Below, one piece after another: positions 14,778-21,345 of a stretch of 21,345 nt of DNA. The notes under the pieces are model-generated. The model did not search any database, had not been told where the DNA came from, and saw nothing but the letters and a program-made list of their open reading frames with translations. Position numbers and translations under genes: made by a program. Numbering within the stretch: the stretch's first letter is position 1; every line of letters begins with the position of its first letter. Source of the stretch: an uncultured Collinsella sp. (GTDB lineage: Bacteria; Actinomycetota; Coriobacteriia; Coriobacteriales; Coriobacteriaceae); contig CAUAJB010000035.1 of the NCBI GenBank assembly GCA_958429225.1, forward strand, positions 1-21,345. The letters run 5' to 3'.

Positions 14778-16148
14778 ATGGACCAGCGTTCCGTACGCGA
14801 TATTCTTGCCGGTAAAACCTACTTTATCCGCACCTTTGGCTGCCAGATGAATCAGCACGACTCTGAGCGCGTGAGCGGTCTGCTCGATTCGTATGGTTGC
14901 CTCATGGCGCTCGATCCCGAGCATGTCGATATTGTTGTCTTCATGACATGCTGCGTGCGCGAGGCCGCCGATACTCGCCTGTACGGTCAGTGCAACTCTT
15001 GTAAGAGCCTCCCGCCCTCACCCTCGGGCAAGCGTGTGGTTGCCGTTGGTGGTTGCATCGCGCAGCGCGATGGCGAGGGCCTGCTCACCAACGTCGATAA
15101 CGTCAATGTCATCTTTGGTACGCATTCCATCGCACATGTGGCCGAGCTCATTGCCGAGGCGTTCCTTGATGGCAAGCGTCATATCCGCACCAATGAGCAT
15201 GAGGATACGGATGCCATGAGCATGCCGTGGCATCGCGAGACCCAGTATCACGCCTGGGTGCCCATTATGACGGGCTGCAATAATTTCTGTACCTATTGCA
15301 TCGTGCCGTACGTGCGCGGTCGCGAAAAGAGCCGCCCCTTCGAGGAAATTGTCGACGAGGTGACCGGTTTGGTGCGCCAGGGCGTGCGTGAGATTACGCT
15401 GCTGGGCCAAAACGTTAACTCATATGGTCGCGATCTGTTTGGCAAGCCGCGTTTTGCCGATCTGCTGCGTGCCGTGGGTGATACGGGTGTGGAGCGCATC
15501 TTCTTTACCTCTTCTCATCCTAAGGATCTGCTGCCCGAGACCATCGACGCCATGGCCGAGACGCCCGCCGTCATGCCGCAGCTTCACTTGGCCGTTCAGT
15601 CGGGCTCCACGCGTATCCTCAAAGAGATGAATCGCCGTTATACACGCGAGGACTATCTGGGCCTGGTCGATCGCATTCGCAACCGCATGCCCGATATCGC
15701 GCTCTCGACCGATATTATCGTTGGCTTCCCGGGCGAGACTGAAGAGGACTTTGAGCAGACGCTCTCACTTGCCGAGACGGTCCGCTATGCTCAGGCCTAT
15801 ACCTTCATCTATTCCAAGCGCGCCGGTACCCCGGCCGCAGAGATTGACGATCCTACGCCGCATGAGGTTATTCTCGAGCGTTTCAACCGCCTGGTTAAGG
15901 TTATCGAGACTACGGCACACGAGTATAACCAGGGTGAGCTTCATACTGTGGTGCCGGCGCTCATTGAGGGAACGAGTAAAAAGAACGACGCGGTCCTGCT
16001 GGGCAAGAGTCCCAAGAATCAGACCGTGCATGCGCCTATCCCCGAGGGTTACAGCATCGATCAGCTTGTTGGCAAGATCGTTGATGTTGACGTTGACGTT
16101 GCCAAGACCTGGTATTTGTCCGGCTCCGTTGTGGGCGAGCCGCGCTAA
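14778..16148 (+). CDS. miaB: tRNA-2-methylthio-N6-dimethylallyladenosine synthase MiaB
   Basis: About 456 residues. MiaB adds the methylthio group to i6A37 in tRNAs reading UNN codons, acting after MiaA, which is encoded next. The first domain has TFGCQMNQHDSE, then TCCVRE and GGCIAQRDG for the auxiliary cluster. The radical SAM cysteines C167, C171 and C174 are in GCNNFCTYCIVPYVRGREKS, the MiaB version of the motif. A TRAM domain closes the protein. ATGs at 14772 and 14778 are in frame; the TTAGGA motif is 9 bases from the second and only 3 from the first. The 52-base gap after spoVS contains a run of eight C. The stop overlaps the miaA ATG. Confidence 0.96.
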   Translation: MDQRSVRDILAGKTYFIRTFGCQMNQHDSERVSGLLDSYGCLMALDPEHVDIVVFMTCCVREAADTRLYGQCNSCKSLPPSPSGKRVVAVGGCIAQRDGEGLLTNVDNVNVIFGTHSIAHVAELIAEAFLDGKRHIRTNEHEDTDAMSMPWHRETQYHAWVPIMTGCNNFCTYCIVPYVRGREKSRPFEEIVDEVTGLVRQGVREITLLGQNVNSYGRDLFGKPRFADLLRAVGDTGVERIFFTSSHPKDLLPETIDAMAETPAVMPQLHLAVQSGSTRILKEMNRRYTREDYLGLVDRIRNRMPDIALSTDIIVGFPGETEEDFEQTLSLAETVRYAQAYTFIYSKRAGTPAAEIDDPTPHEVILERFNRLVKVIETTAHEYNQGELHTVVPALIEGTSKKNDAVLLGKSPKNQTVHAPIPEGYSIDQLVGKIVDVDVDVAKTWYLSGSVVGEPR

Positions 16149-17086
16149 TGGTTGCTCCAGGGGCAGGTTTTTCCGCCGTTGCGATCGTCGGTCCGACGGC
16201 GGTTGGTAAGAGTGATGTTGCCGACCGTTTGGCAGCTCGTCTTTCGTCCGAAGTGCTGTCGTGCGATGCGATGCAAATCTATCGCGGCATGGACATCGGT
16301 ACCGCAAAGATGGCGCCCGATGAGTGTACGGTGCCGCTGCGTCTCGTCGACATTGTAGAGCCGGGTGTGGCATATTCTGCTGCGCTTTATCAGGCTGACG
16401 CTCGCGCGCATGTTGAACGTCTCCTTGGTTCGGGTTGCCTGCCGGTTTTTTGCGGAGGTACGGGGCTGTATCTCAAGGCCGCCCTCGATGAAATGGACTT
16501 TCCTTCGGGTGAACTTGAGGACGATCGTCGTATGGGCTATCAGGAGCTTGCCGAGCGTATTGGCGAGGAAGAGCTGCATGCCCTGCTTGCCGAGCGCGAC
16601 CCAGAATCGGCTGCTGTTATTCATCCCCATAATGTGCGCCGTGTGATTCGTGCGCTCGAGATGCATGATGATGGTATCTCCTATGCACAGCAAAAAAGTC
16701 AGTTTAGTGTTCCGCGCGAGCATTATCATGCTCTATGGTTTGGTCTTACGCGTAATCGCGAGGTGCTCTACGAGCGCATTAACCTGCGCGTCGATCTGAT
16801 GTTTGAGCAGGGTCTTGTCGATGAGGTTCGCGGTCTTATGGACCAGGGGCTGGGAGATGCCCTGACTTCGATGCAGGCAATTGGCTATAAAGAGATCATT
16901 GATGCTTTCAATGGCGTGATTTTTATGGATGAGGCTCGCGAACTCATCAAGATGCGTTCGCGTCGCTATGCCAAACGTCAGCTTTCGTGGTTTAAACGCG
17001 ATGATCGCATCGTGTGGTTCGATATGGATGAATGTACGATCGATGAGGTCGTTGAGGACATCCTGCATCGTATTGAGGCTGCCTAA
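16148..17086 (+). CDS. miaA: tRNA dimethylallyltransferase MiaA
   Basis: 312 residues, the usual length. MiaA transfers the dimethylallyl group to adenosine 37 of tRNAs, making the substrate for MiaB. The P-loop GPTAVGKS is at 15-22. It is followed by SCDAMQIYRGMDIGTAKM, FCGGTGLYLKAALDEMD, RRVIRALEM, and a C-terminal RRYAKRQLSWFKRD. The ATG overlaps the miaB stop as TAATG and the stop overlaps the hflX start in the same way, so the three are probably translated from one message. In Firmicutes mutS and mutL usually stand between miaB and miaA; they are missing here. Confidence 0.97.
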   Translation: MVAPGAGFSAVAIVGPTAVGKSDVADRLAARLSSEVLSCDAMQIYRGMDIGTAKMAPDECTVPLRLVDIVEPGVAYSAALYQADARAHVERLLGSGCLPVFCGGTGLYLKAALDEMDFPSGELEDDRRMGYQELAERIGEEELHALLAERDPESAAVIHPHNVRRVIRALEMHDDGISYAQQKSQFSVPREHYHALWFGLTRNREVLYERINLRVDLMFEQGLVDEVRGLMDQGLGDALTSMQAIGYKEIIDAFNGVIFMDEARELIKMRSRRYAKRQLSWFKRDDRIVWFDMDECTIDEVVEDILHRIEAA

Positions 17087-18375
17087 TGGCCCGTTTCCCC
17101 CTTGTTCCCACGGCACCCGAGCCCGAACGCGCCGTTCTTGTCGGAGTTGAGTGGCGCGATAACGCCTGGCCGCTCGATCGTTCGCTTGACGAGCTTGAGC
17201 GCCTGGCCCATACGGCTGGCGCCCAGTGCGTGGCGCGTTTGTCACAGTGTCTGGTTAAGCCGTATCCAAAATCGTTTATCGGCTCCGGTAAGGTTGAGGA
17301 GCTTTGCGGGCTCGTACATCGTATGGATGCCGATGTTGTTATCTTCGACGACGATTTAACGCCTTCGCAGCAGTCGTATCTTGAGAAAGCCGTGGGCGAA
17401 CCGGTTAAGATTATCGACCGTACGGCGTTGATTCTCGATATCTTTGGCCTGCACGCTCAGACCCGTGAGGGCCGCCTGCAGGTGCAGCTAGCCCAATTGC
17501 AGTATCTATTGCCCCGCTTGCGCGGTATGTGGAGCCATCTTGCTAAAGAGCAGACACGCGGTGGCATTGGTTCGCGCTTTGGCCAGGGCGAAAGCCAGCT
17601 CGAGGTTGACCGACGTTTGATTCGCAACAAGATTGCCGCGCTTCGTCGCGAGCTTAAGCAGGTTGAACAGCGCCGCGATGTCCAGTCAAAGAGTCGTATC
17701 GAGTCGCCGGCGTTTCGCGTTGCCTTAGCCGGTTATACCAATGCCGGTAAGTCGACGTTGCTCAATCGCCTGACCGGGTCTACGGTGCTATCACAGGATA
17801 AATTGTTTGCCACGCTCGATCCGACGACGCGCTCGTATCGCTTGCCCGGTGGTCGTGGTATGACCATTACTGATACCGTTGGCTTTATTCAAAAGCTACC
17901 GCATGGTCTCGTTGATGCCTTTAAGTCCACGCTGTCTGAGGTTCTTGGTGCCGACCTGATCCTTAAAGTTGTGGATGCCTCTGACGAGGACTACGAGCGC
18001 CAACTCGAGGCAGTCGATCGCGTTCTTGACGAGATCGGTGCCGGCGAGCGTTTGACGCTTACGGTGTTCAATAAAATCGACCTACTCGATAGCGTCGATC
18101 GATTGAGTTTCCGTCGTCGCTATCCCGAGGCCGTGCTGTTTTCAGCCCAGACGGGCGAGGGGCTCGACGATCTCGTCGACCGTATTGCTCGTGAGGCAGC
18201 TGCCACCGATGTGTTGCTCTCCGCTGATATCCCGTATCGCGAGGGTGCCCTCATCACGCTGGTGCATGAGCAGGGAACCCTTCTGCATGAGGAATATCTC
18301 GAGGATGGCGTTCGCATTGTGGCGAAGTTGCCGGCCCGAATCGCGCCGCGTCTTGAGCGCTATCGTACGGAATAA
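17086..18375 (+). CDS. hflX: Ribosome-associated GTPase HflX
   Basis: 429 residues. HflX is a GTPase that binds the 50S subunit and splits stalled or hibernating ribosomes. The N-terminal HflX domain (GSGKVEEL, then FDDDLTPSQQ, NLE-type helices, GGIGSRFGQGESQLEVDRR) precedes the G domain. That has G1 GYTNAGKST at 216-224, G3 DTVGFIQKLPHGLVDAFKSTL and G4 NKID at 329-332. It starts on the miaA stop codon. The miaA-hflX neighbourhood is also seen in Proteobacteria, where hfq lies between; no hfq is present here. The last 16 bases overlap the end of the convergent DUF1624 gene. Confidence 0.97.
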   Translation: MARFPLVPTAPEPERAVLVGVEWRDNAWPLDRSLDELERLAHTAGAQCVARLSQCLVKPYPKSFIGSGKVEELCGLVHRMDADVVIFDDDLTPSQQSYLEKAVGEPVKIIDRTALILDIFGLHAQTREGRLQVQLAQLQYLLPRLRGMWSHLAKEQTRGGIGSRFGQGESQLEVDRRLIRNKIAALRRELKQVEQRRDVQSKSRIESPAFRVALAGYTNAGKSTLLNRLTGSTVLSQDKLFATLDPTTRSYRLPGGRGMTITDTVGFIQKLPHGLVDAFKSTLSEVLGADLILKVVDASDEDYERQLEAVDRVLDEIGAGERLTLTVFNKIDLLDSVDRLSFRRRYPEAVLFSAQTGEGLDDLVDRIAREAAATDVLLSADIPYREGALITLVHEQGTLLHEEYLEDGVRIVAKLPARIAPRLERYRTE

Positions 18376-19064
18376 ATGAGCTCTAACACGCCTAGAATGA
18401 CAGGTTGATGGAGCAGATAGAACGGCAAGGCATGCCGACCGAGGGCTGCGAGCACCGGGATGGGATTAGCGTATGCCCATGCTGGCGCTTCAAGGCTTGA
18501 TGCTTGTGCTGCCTGGGCAGCAAAAAAGCCGGTAAGGTACATAAAGACAAACGGAATGAGCGGATAGTAGTCTCCCGAAACAAAACCCGGGCCCGGGAAT
18601 CCAAGCCATGCCAGGTAGGGGAGTGGGTAGACCGCTTTTGGAATGCCCCAGGTTAGGGCAAAAAGAACAAGGCACGCTGCGATGCCCCACGAGCCCGGCA
18701 TTTTTTGAAGTAACGGACGGGTGAGTGCAACCACCGCGGTGCACGCCGCCATGCAATAAATGATGCCAAAGTTTACCGAATCGTCGACTGATACCAGTGT
18801 AGTTGCAATCCATACGACCAAAGCTGCGGCCGCGTACTTGAGGGCGCGCTTAACGTTATTACGCGAGAGCGTGCACATCCAACCGGCGATAAACAAAAAT
18901 ACCCAGCTGATACTTGCGCGCCAGATATCCTGGAAAACCGTTTCGGTAAACCATGGCATATCCCATCTATATAGGTAGGCCAAATCGTAGCAGGCGTGAA
19001 AACCTGCCATCGACAGCATAGTAACCCCGCGGACGGTATCAAATATGGTGATGCGTTTTTGCAT
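18360..19064 (-). CDS. DUF1624 / heparan-alpha-glucosaminide N-acetyltransferase-like membrane protein
   Basis: 234 residues with about seven hydrophobic helices. The N-terminus RITIFDTVRGVTMLSMAGFHACYDL, the segment SWVFLFIAGW and the C-terminal HALPFYLLHQPVILG are typical of the DUF1624/HGSNAT catalytic family of membrane acyltransferases. The bacterial members are mostly uncharacterised; cell surface glycan acylation is a guess from the family. The start codon overlaps the lexA stop (TAATG on the minus strand), so it is almost certainly co-transcribed with lexA and under SOS control. Its stop lies inside the end of hflX on the other strand. Confidence 0.85.
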   Translation of the reverse strand: MQKRITIFDTVRGVTMLSMAGFHACYDLAYLYRWDMPWFTETVFQDIWRASISWVFLFIAGWMCTLSRNNVKRALKYAAAALVVWIATTLVSVDDSVNFGIIYCMAACTAVVALTRPLLQKMPGSWGIAACLVLFALTWGIPKAVYPLPYLAWLGFPGPGFVSGDYYPLIPFVFMYLTGFFAAQAAQASSLEAPAWAYANPIPVLAALGRHALPFYLLHQPVILGVLELIYSVR

Positions 19065-19708
19065 TACGAGAACCGGCGCATTAACCCGACAACCTTACCC
19101 AAAATAACGGGGTTCGTCGCATAGATGGGCTCCATAGTGTCGTTCTCGGGCTGCAAGCGCACGCGCCCCTGCTCCTTGTAGAACGTTTTGACAGTCGCCG
19201 AGCCATCGATCATAGCCACGACGATTTCACCGTTCATCGCGCTCTTTTGCTCGCGAACGATAATGTAGTCACCGTTGTAGATGCCGACATTGATCATTGA
19301 GCTGCCGTGCACTTCAAGGATAAAGGAGCCCTGGTCTGTGGCGATTTCGGTCGGGATGGTAAAGGTGTCCTCGATATTTTGTTCGGCCAGAATGGGAATC
19401 CCAGCCGCGACGCGACCGACGAGCGGCAGCGAGACCGTTCCGCGGGGCGCCGTGGGTTCATCGGATTTGGAAATCGAAACAGAGGATCCGTCCTCATCAA
19501 AGAGCTCTAGGGCGCGAGGCTTGGTGGCATCGCGCTTGAGCAGTCCTCGAGCCTCCAGGGCAGAGAGATGAGCATGCACCGTGCTGGGGGAGGAGAGGCC
19601 TACGGCCGATGCCATCTCGCGCACACTGGGCGGATAGCCCTTCTCCTGCTGATATTCCTTGATGAAGTCGTAAATCTGCTGCTGACGCTTGGTAATTTTG
19701 CGAGCCAT
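19064..19708 (-). CDS. lexA: SOS repressor LexA
   Basis: 214 residues. LexA represses the SOS genes and cleaves itself when RecA filaments form. The winged helix-turn-helix is at about 1-65 (GYPPSVREMASAVGLSSPSTVHAHL). The cleavage site A102-G103 is in GRVAAGIP. The catalytic pair is S137 (HGSSM) and K174 (ATVKTF), 37 residues apart as in E. coli LexA. The start at 19708 (MARKITKRQQQ) has GAGAGGA 7 bases upstream; a longer frame reaching 19813 runs through the operator region and is rejected. It is divergent from the LysM gene, with an SOS box over its own predicted start of transcription. Confidence 0.97.
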   Translation of the reverse strand: MARKITKRQQQIYDFIKEYQQEKGYPPSVREMASAVGLSSPSTVHAHLSALEARGLLKRDATKPRALELFDEDGSSVSISKSDEPTAPRGTVSLPLVGRVAAGIPILAEQNIEDTFTIPTEIATDQGSFILEVHGSSMINVGIYNGDYIIVREQKSAMNGEIVVAMIDGSATVKTFYKEQGRVRLQPENDTMEPIYATNPVILGKVVGLMRRFS

Positions 19709-19731
19709 CAGGGGATCCTCTCTGCCAATGT

Positions 19732-19745
19732 CAAACAAATGTTCG
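19732..19745. promoter_or_regulatory. SOS box at the lexA promoter
   Basis: CAAACAAATGTTCG matches CGAAC-N4-GTTCG with one mismatch. On the minus strand a -10-like AATAAT (19751-19746) lies directly upstream, so the box covers the likely lexA start point. This fits LexA autoregulation. Confidence 0.7.
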
Positions 19746-19753
19746 ATTATTGC

Positions 19754-19781
19754 TTGACAGGAACAACTGTTCGAAGATAAT
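19754..19781 (+). promoter_or_regulatory. Promoter of the LysM gene
   Basis: TTGACA (19754-19759) and GATAAT (19776-19781) are separated by 16 bases. An SOS box fills the spacer and a second lies just downstream of the -10. Confidence 0.75.
19761..19772. promoter_or_regulatory. SOS box between -35 and -10 of the LysM promoter
   Basis: GAACAACTGTTC has perfect GAAC/GTTC arms with a 4-base spacer. Its position inside the promoter would block transcription of the LysM-nrdR-dut unit when LexA is bound. Confidence 0.88.
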
Positions 19782-19787
19782 AATAAC

Positions 19788-19800
19788 CGAACATTCGTTC
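19788..19800. promoter_or_regulatory. Second SOS box at the LysM promoter
   Basis: CGAACATTCGTTC has perfect GAAC/GTTC arms with a 4-base spacer, placed around the expected transcription start of the LysM gene. Its centre is 28 bases from that of the box in the promoter spacer. Confidence 0.85.
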
Positions 19801-19871
19801 TCGCGCTAGACATTTTTGTCCGCGCGGCTTGATAAAACTGTTCTCAGCAAAACACGCGAGAGGAGAACATG

Positions 19872-20321
19872 ATGAAAGCAACGAATATGGTCCAGGGAAA
19901 CCTCGCCCTTAAGCTCGAGATGCCTGCGGAACCCACTTTTACTGTTGTTCAGGGTGGCCGCTCCGGCTTTCAGCCTTTGACCGTAAAGTCTGCTCGCAAT
20001 CAGCAGGCTGCAGTCGCGCCGGCCCGCGTTGCCCTGAAGGTTCCGACGATTGTCGCTGTTGCCGTTTCGCTTACGCTCTTCTTTGTCCTTGCTACGTCGG
20101 TCTTTAGCGCTCGCCGCACCGCGTATGCCGAGTCCGTTTCCAACGTTACCTACGAGACCATTCGCGTTCAGCCTGGCGATTCTCTTTGGTCTCTTGCCGA
20201 GGAATATCCTATCGAAGGCCTTTCCACGCAAGAGACTTCCGACATGATCCGTAACGTCAATCATCTGGAGCATGGTTCGCTCGCCGCCGGTGCGCATCTT
20301 AAGGTTCCTGCTCGTTCGTAA
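19872..20321 (+). CDS. SOS-controlled LysM membrane protein, YneA-like cell division inhibitor
   Basis: About 149 residues. A cytoplasmic N-terminus of about 55 residues precedes one membrane helix (about 57-80) and an outside LysM domain at about 97-148 (YETIRVQPGDSLWSLAEEY to AGAHLKVPARS). The gene is divergent from lexA, carries two SOS boxes and precedes nrdR, exactly like Rv2719c in Mycobacterium; Bacillus yneA and Corynebacterium divS also lie beside lexA. Those proteins delay division during the SOS response, and I infer the same role here. ATGs at 19869 and 19872 are adjacent; AGGAG (19861-19865) is 6 bases from the second and 3 from the first. The N-terminus is longer than in YneA. 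Confidence 0.85.
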   Translation: MKATNMVQGNLALKLEMPAEPTFTVVQGGRSGFQPLTVKSARNQQAAVAPARVALKVPTIVAVAVSLTLFFVLATSVFSARRTAYAESVSNVTYETIRVQPGDSLWSLAEEYPIEGLSTQETSDMIRNVNHLEHGSLAAGAHLKVPARS

Positions 20322-20334
20322 TCATTATCGCGCT

Positions 20335-20378
20335 GCGCATGGTACCCTTGTTATCGTTTAAGAGGAGGTACCATGCGC
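20335..20378 (+). promoter_or_regulatory. 12-bp stem that encloses the nrdR start codon
   Basis: GCGCATGGTACC (20335-20346) and GGTACCATGCGC (20367-20378) are perfect inverse complements with a 20-base loop. The right arm contains the ATG of nrdR (20373-20375) and the end of its Shine-Dalgarno AGGAGG (20363-20368). In RNA this stem would hide the start codon and part of the ribosome binding site. Confidence 0.75.
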
Positions 20379-20816
20379 TGTCCCAAATGCGGCAAGGCAC
20401 ATACCCGCGTCGTTGATTCCCGTATGCAGGAGTCAAATAACACCATTAAGCGCCGTCGCGAATGTTGCTCGTGTAACTACCGCTTTACAACGTTCGAGCG
20501 ATGTGAAGATCCAATCGAGGTTATTAAGTCAGACGGAACCAAGCAGCGGTTCGATCGCAATAAGCTGCTCGTCGGCTTGATGCGCGCCACCATCAAGCGC
20601 GATATCGACACTAAGAAGCTCAATGAGATTATCGATGACATCGAGGTCGAGCTGCGCTCTCGCACGCTGACGGCCGTTACGTCCCATGAGTTGGGTGACA
20701 TGGTACTCAAGCGCTTGGCCAAGATCGACAAGGTGGCGTACATCCGCTTTGCCTCGGTCTACCGCGATTTCAAAGACGTCGATGAGTTTCTGCAAGAGCT
20801 CGACAAGCTAAGGTGA
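20373..20816 (+). CDS. nrdR: Transcriptional repressor NrdR
   Basis: 147 residues. NrdR senses ATP/dATP and represses ribonucleotide reductase genes. The zinc ribbon cysteines are C3, C6, C31 and C34 (MRCPKCG, then RRRECCSCNYRFTTFE). The ATP-cone domain follows from about 48 to 138, with the family's FDRNKLLVGLMRA and VAYIRFASVYRDF. It lies 51 bases after the LysM gene and four bases before dut. The start codon lies in a long stem (20335-20378). No clear NrdR box is visible in front of the gene. Confidence 0.97.
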   Translation: MRCPKCGKAHTRVVDSRMQESNNTIKRRRECCSCNYRFTTFERCEDPIEVIKSDGTKQRFDRNKLLVGLMRATIKRDIDTKKLNEIIDDIEVELRSRTLTAVTSHELGDMVLKRLAKIDKVAYIRFASVYRDFKDVDEFLQELDKLR

Positions 20817-20820
20817 TTCC

Positions 20821-21264
20821 ATGTCCAACATTACCGTCAACATAAAGCGTCTCGACCCCACCGTCGAGCTTCCCAAATACGCCCATCCCACCGATGCCGG
20901 CTTGGATTTGCGCTCCAACGAGGACTGCGTCTTGAAGCCCTTCGAACGTCGTCTGGTCTCTACTGGGCTGGCCATCGCCCTGCCCGATGGCTACGCCGGC
21001 TTCGTGCAGCCCCGCAGCGGCTTGGCCATCAAGCAGGGCCTGTCTATAGTCAACACGCCGGGCCTCATTGACGCCCACTACCGAGGAGAACTCAAGGTTA
21101 TCCTCATCAACCTGGACCCCTCCAACAACATCCAAATCAACAAAGGCGACCGCATAGCCCAACTTGTCATCCAAGAAGTCCCCACGGTCAACCTCATAGA
21201 GGTAGACGAACTGGATAAAACCGACCGAGGAGTCGGCGGTTTCGGTTCTAGCGGCGTATTGTAA
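20821..21264 (+). CDS. dut: Deoxyuridine 5'-triphosphate nucleotidohydrolase (dUTPase)
   Basis: 147 residues, a complete trimeric dUTPase. It hydrolyses dUTP to dUMP, which keeps uracil out of DNA and supplies the precursor for thymidylate. All five motifs are present: PTDAGLDLRS, QPRSGLAIKQ, the substrate loop LSIVNTPGLIDAHYRGE, GDRIAQLVIQ and the C-terminal TDRGVGGFGSSG. AAGGTGAT at 20810-20817 overlaps the nrdR stop and is 5 bases from the ATG, so the two are co-translated. The codon use differs from most genes of the window (ATA, CGA, GGA, GTA and CAA are frequent). The product belongs with nrdR in nucleotide supply. Confidence 0.97.
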   Translation: MSNITVNIKRLDPTVELPKYAHPTDAGLDLRSNEDCVLKPFERRLVSTGLAIALPDGYAGFVQPRSGLAIKQGLSIVNTPGLIDAHYRGELKVILINLDPSNNIQINKGDRIAQLVIQEVPTVNLIEVDELDKTDRGVGGFGSSGVL

Positions 21265-21345
21265 TGTCCGCTCACCCGTGGGAGGCCCCTATATATCATT
21301 CCATGCTCAAACATTCTCGCTGCGCTGCGAAACTGCGCGTGGAAC
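21265..21345. other. Non-coding end of the window
   Basis: 81 bases after dut. I see no convincing terminator or gene start. A TATATAT element occurs near 21290, which could be part of a promoter on either strand, but the sequence ends too soon to judge. Confidence 0.3.

Noticed and set aside
19709..19813. Extended N-terminus for LexA
   Set aside because: It would translate the SOS boxes and promoters. The ATG at 19708 has a good Shine-Dalgarno and gives the normal LexA start.
1..21345. CRISPR arrays, transposases, integrases, rRNA or tRNA genes
   Set aside because: No spaced repeats of CRISPR size, no transposase or integrase motifs and no RNA gene signatures were seen.

Overview
The window is a G+C-rich, gene-dense piece of bacterial chromosome with 19 protein genes and no RNA genes, insertion sequences, phage genes or CRISPR arrays. 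The gene set points to a Coriobacteriia-type actinobacterium, most likely Collinsella-like. The backbone order RNase J / ftsK / rodZ-like / pgsA / cinA / recA / recX / rny / spoVS / miaB / miaA / hflX resembles Firmicutes. The block lexA <-> LysM protein -> nrdR is the arrangement I know from Actinobacteria such as Mycobacterium and Corynebacterium. The taxon is an inference from memory of gene order and protein similarity, not from a search.

Layout. (1) 1-272 is a leader region. (2) 273-9328 is a colinear block: RNase J, FtsK (TTG start), a RodZ-like membrane protein, YajQ, RimO, PgsA and a stand-alone CinA C-terminal domain (PncC). It ends at a hairpin at 9336-9359. (3) 9435-9585 is the recA control region, with an 11-bp phased repeat, a sigma70-type promoter and a perfect SOS box. 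It is followed by recA-recX and a terminator near 11453-11503. (4) A consensus-like promoter at 11501-11529 starts a long structured leader for rny (RNase Y), which is followed one base later by a GHKL ATPase. (5) spoVS, with a palindrome in its promoter region, leads into miaB-miaA-hflX; the last two junctions are TAATG overlaps. (6) On the minus strand, lexA is followed by a DUF1624 membrane acyltransferase-like gene whose end overlaps the end of hflX by 16 bases. (7) Divergent from lexA are a LysM membrane protein (YneA/Rv2719c type), nrdR and dut.

How the genes fit together. Three themes recur. One is RNA turnover and modification: RNase J, RNase Y, RimO, MiaB, MiaA, HflX. The second is the cell envelope and division: FtsK, RodZ-like, PgsA, the LysM protein. 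The third is the SOS response and nucleotide supply: RecA, RecX, LexA, LysM division inhibitor, NrdR, dUTPase. SOS boxes of the form GAAC-N4-GTTC lie at recA and at the lexA/LysM divergent promoters.

The window is mostly conserved core genome. The items most worth a second look are a perfect 12-bp stem that would bury the nrdR start codon, the phased TTTGGTC array upstream of recA, two terminator-like hairpins in the rny leader, and the MutL-like orphan GHKL ATPase between rny and spoVS.
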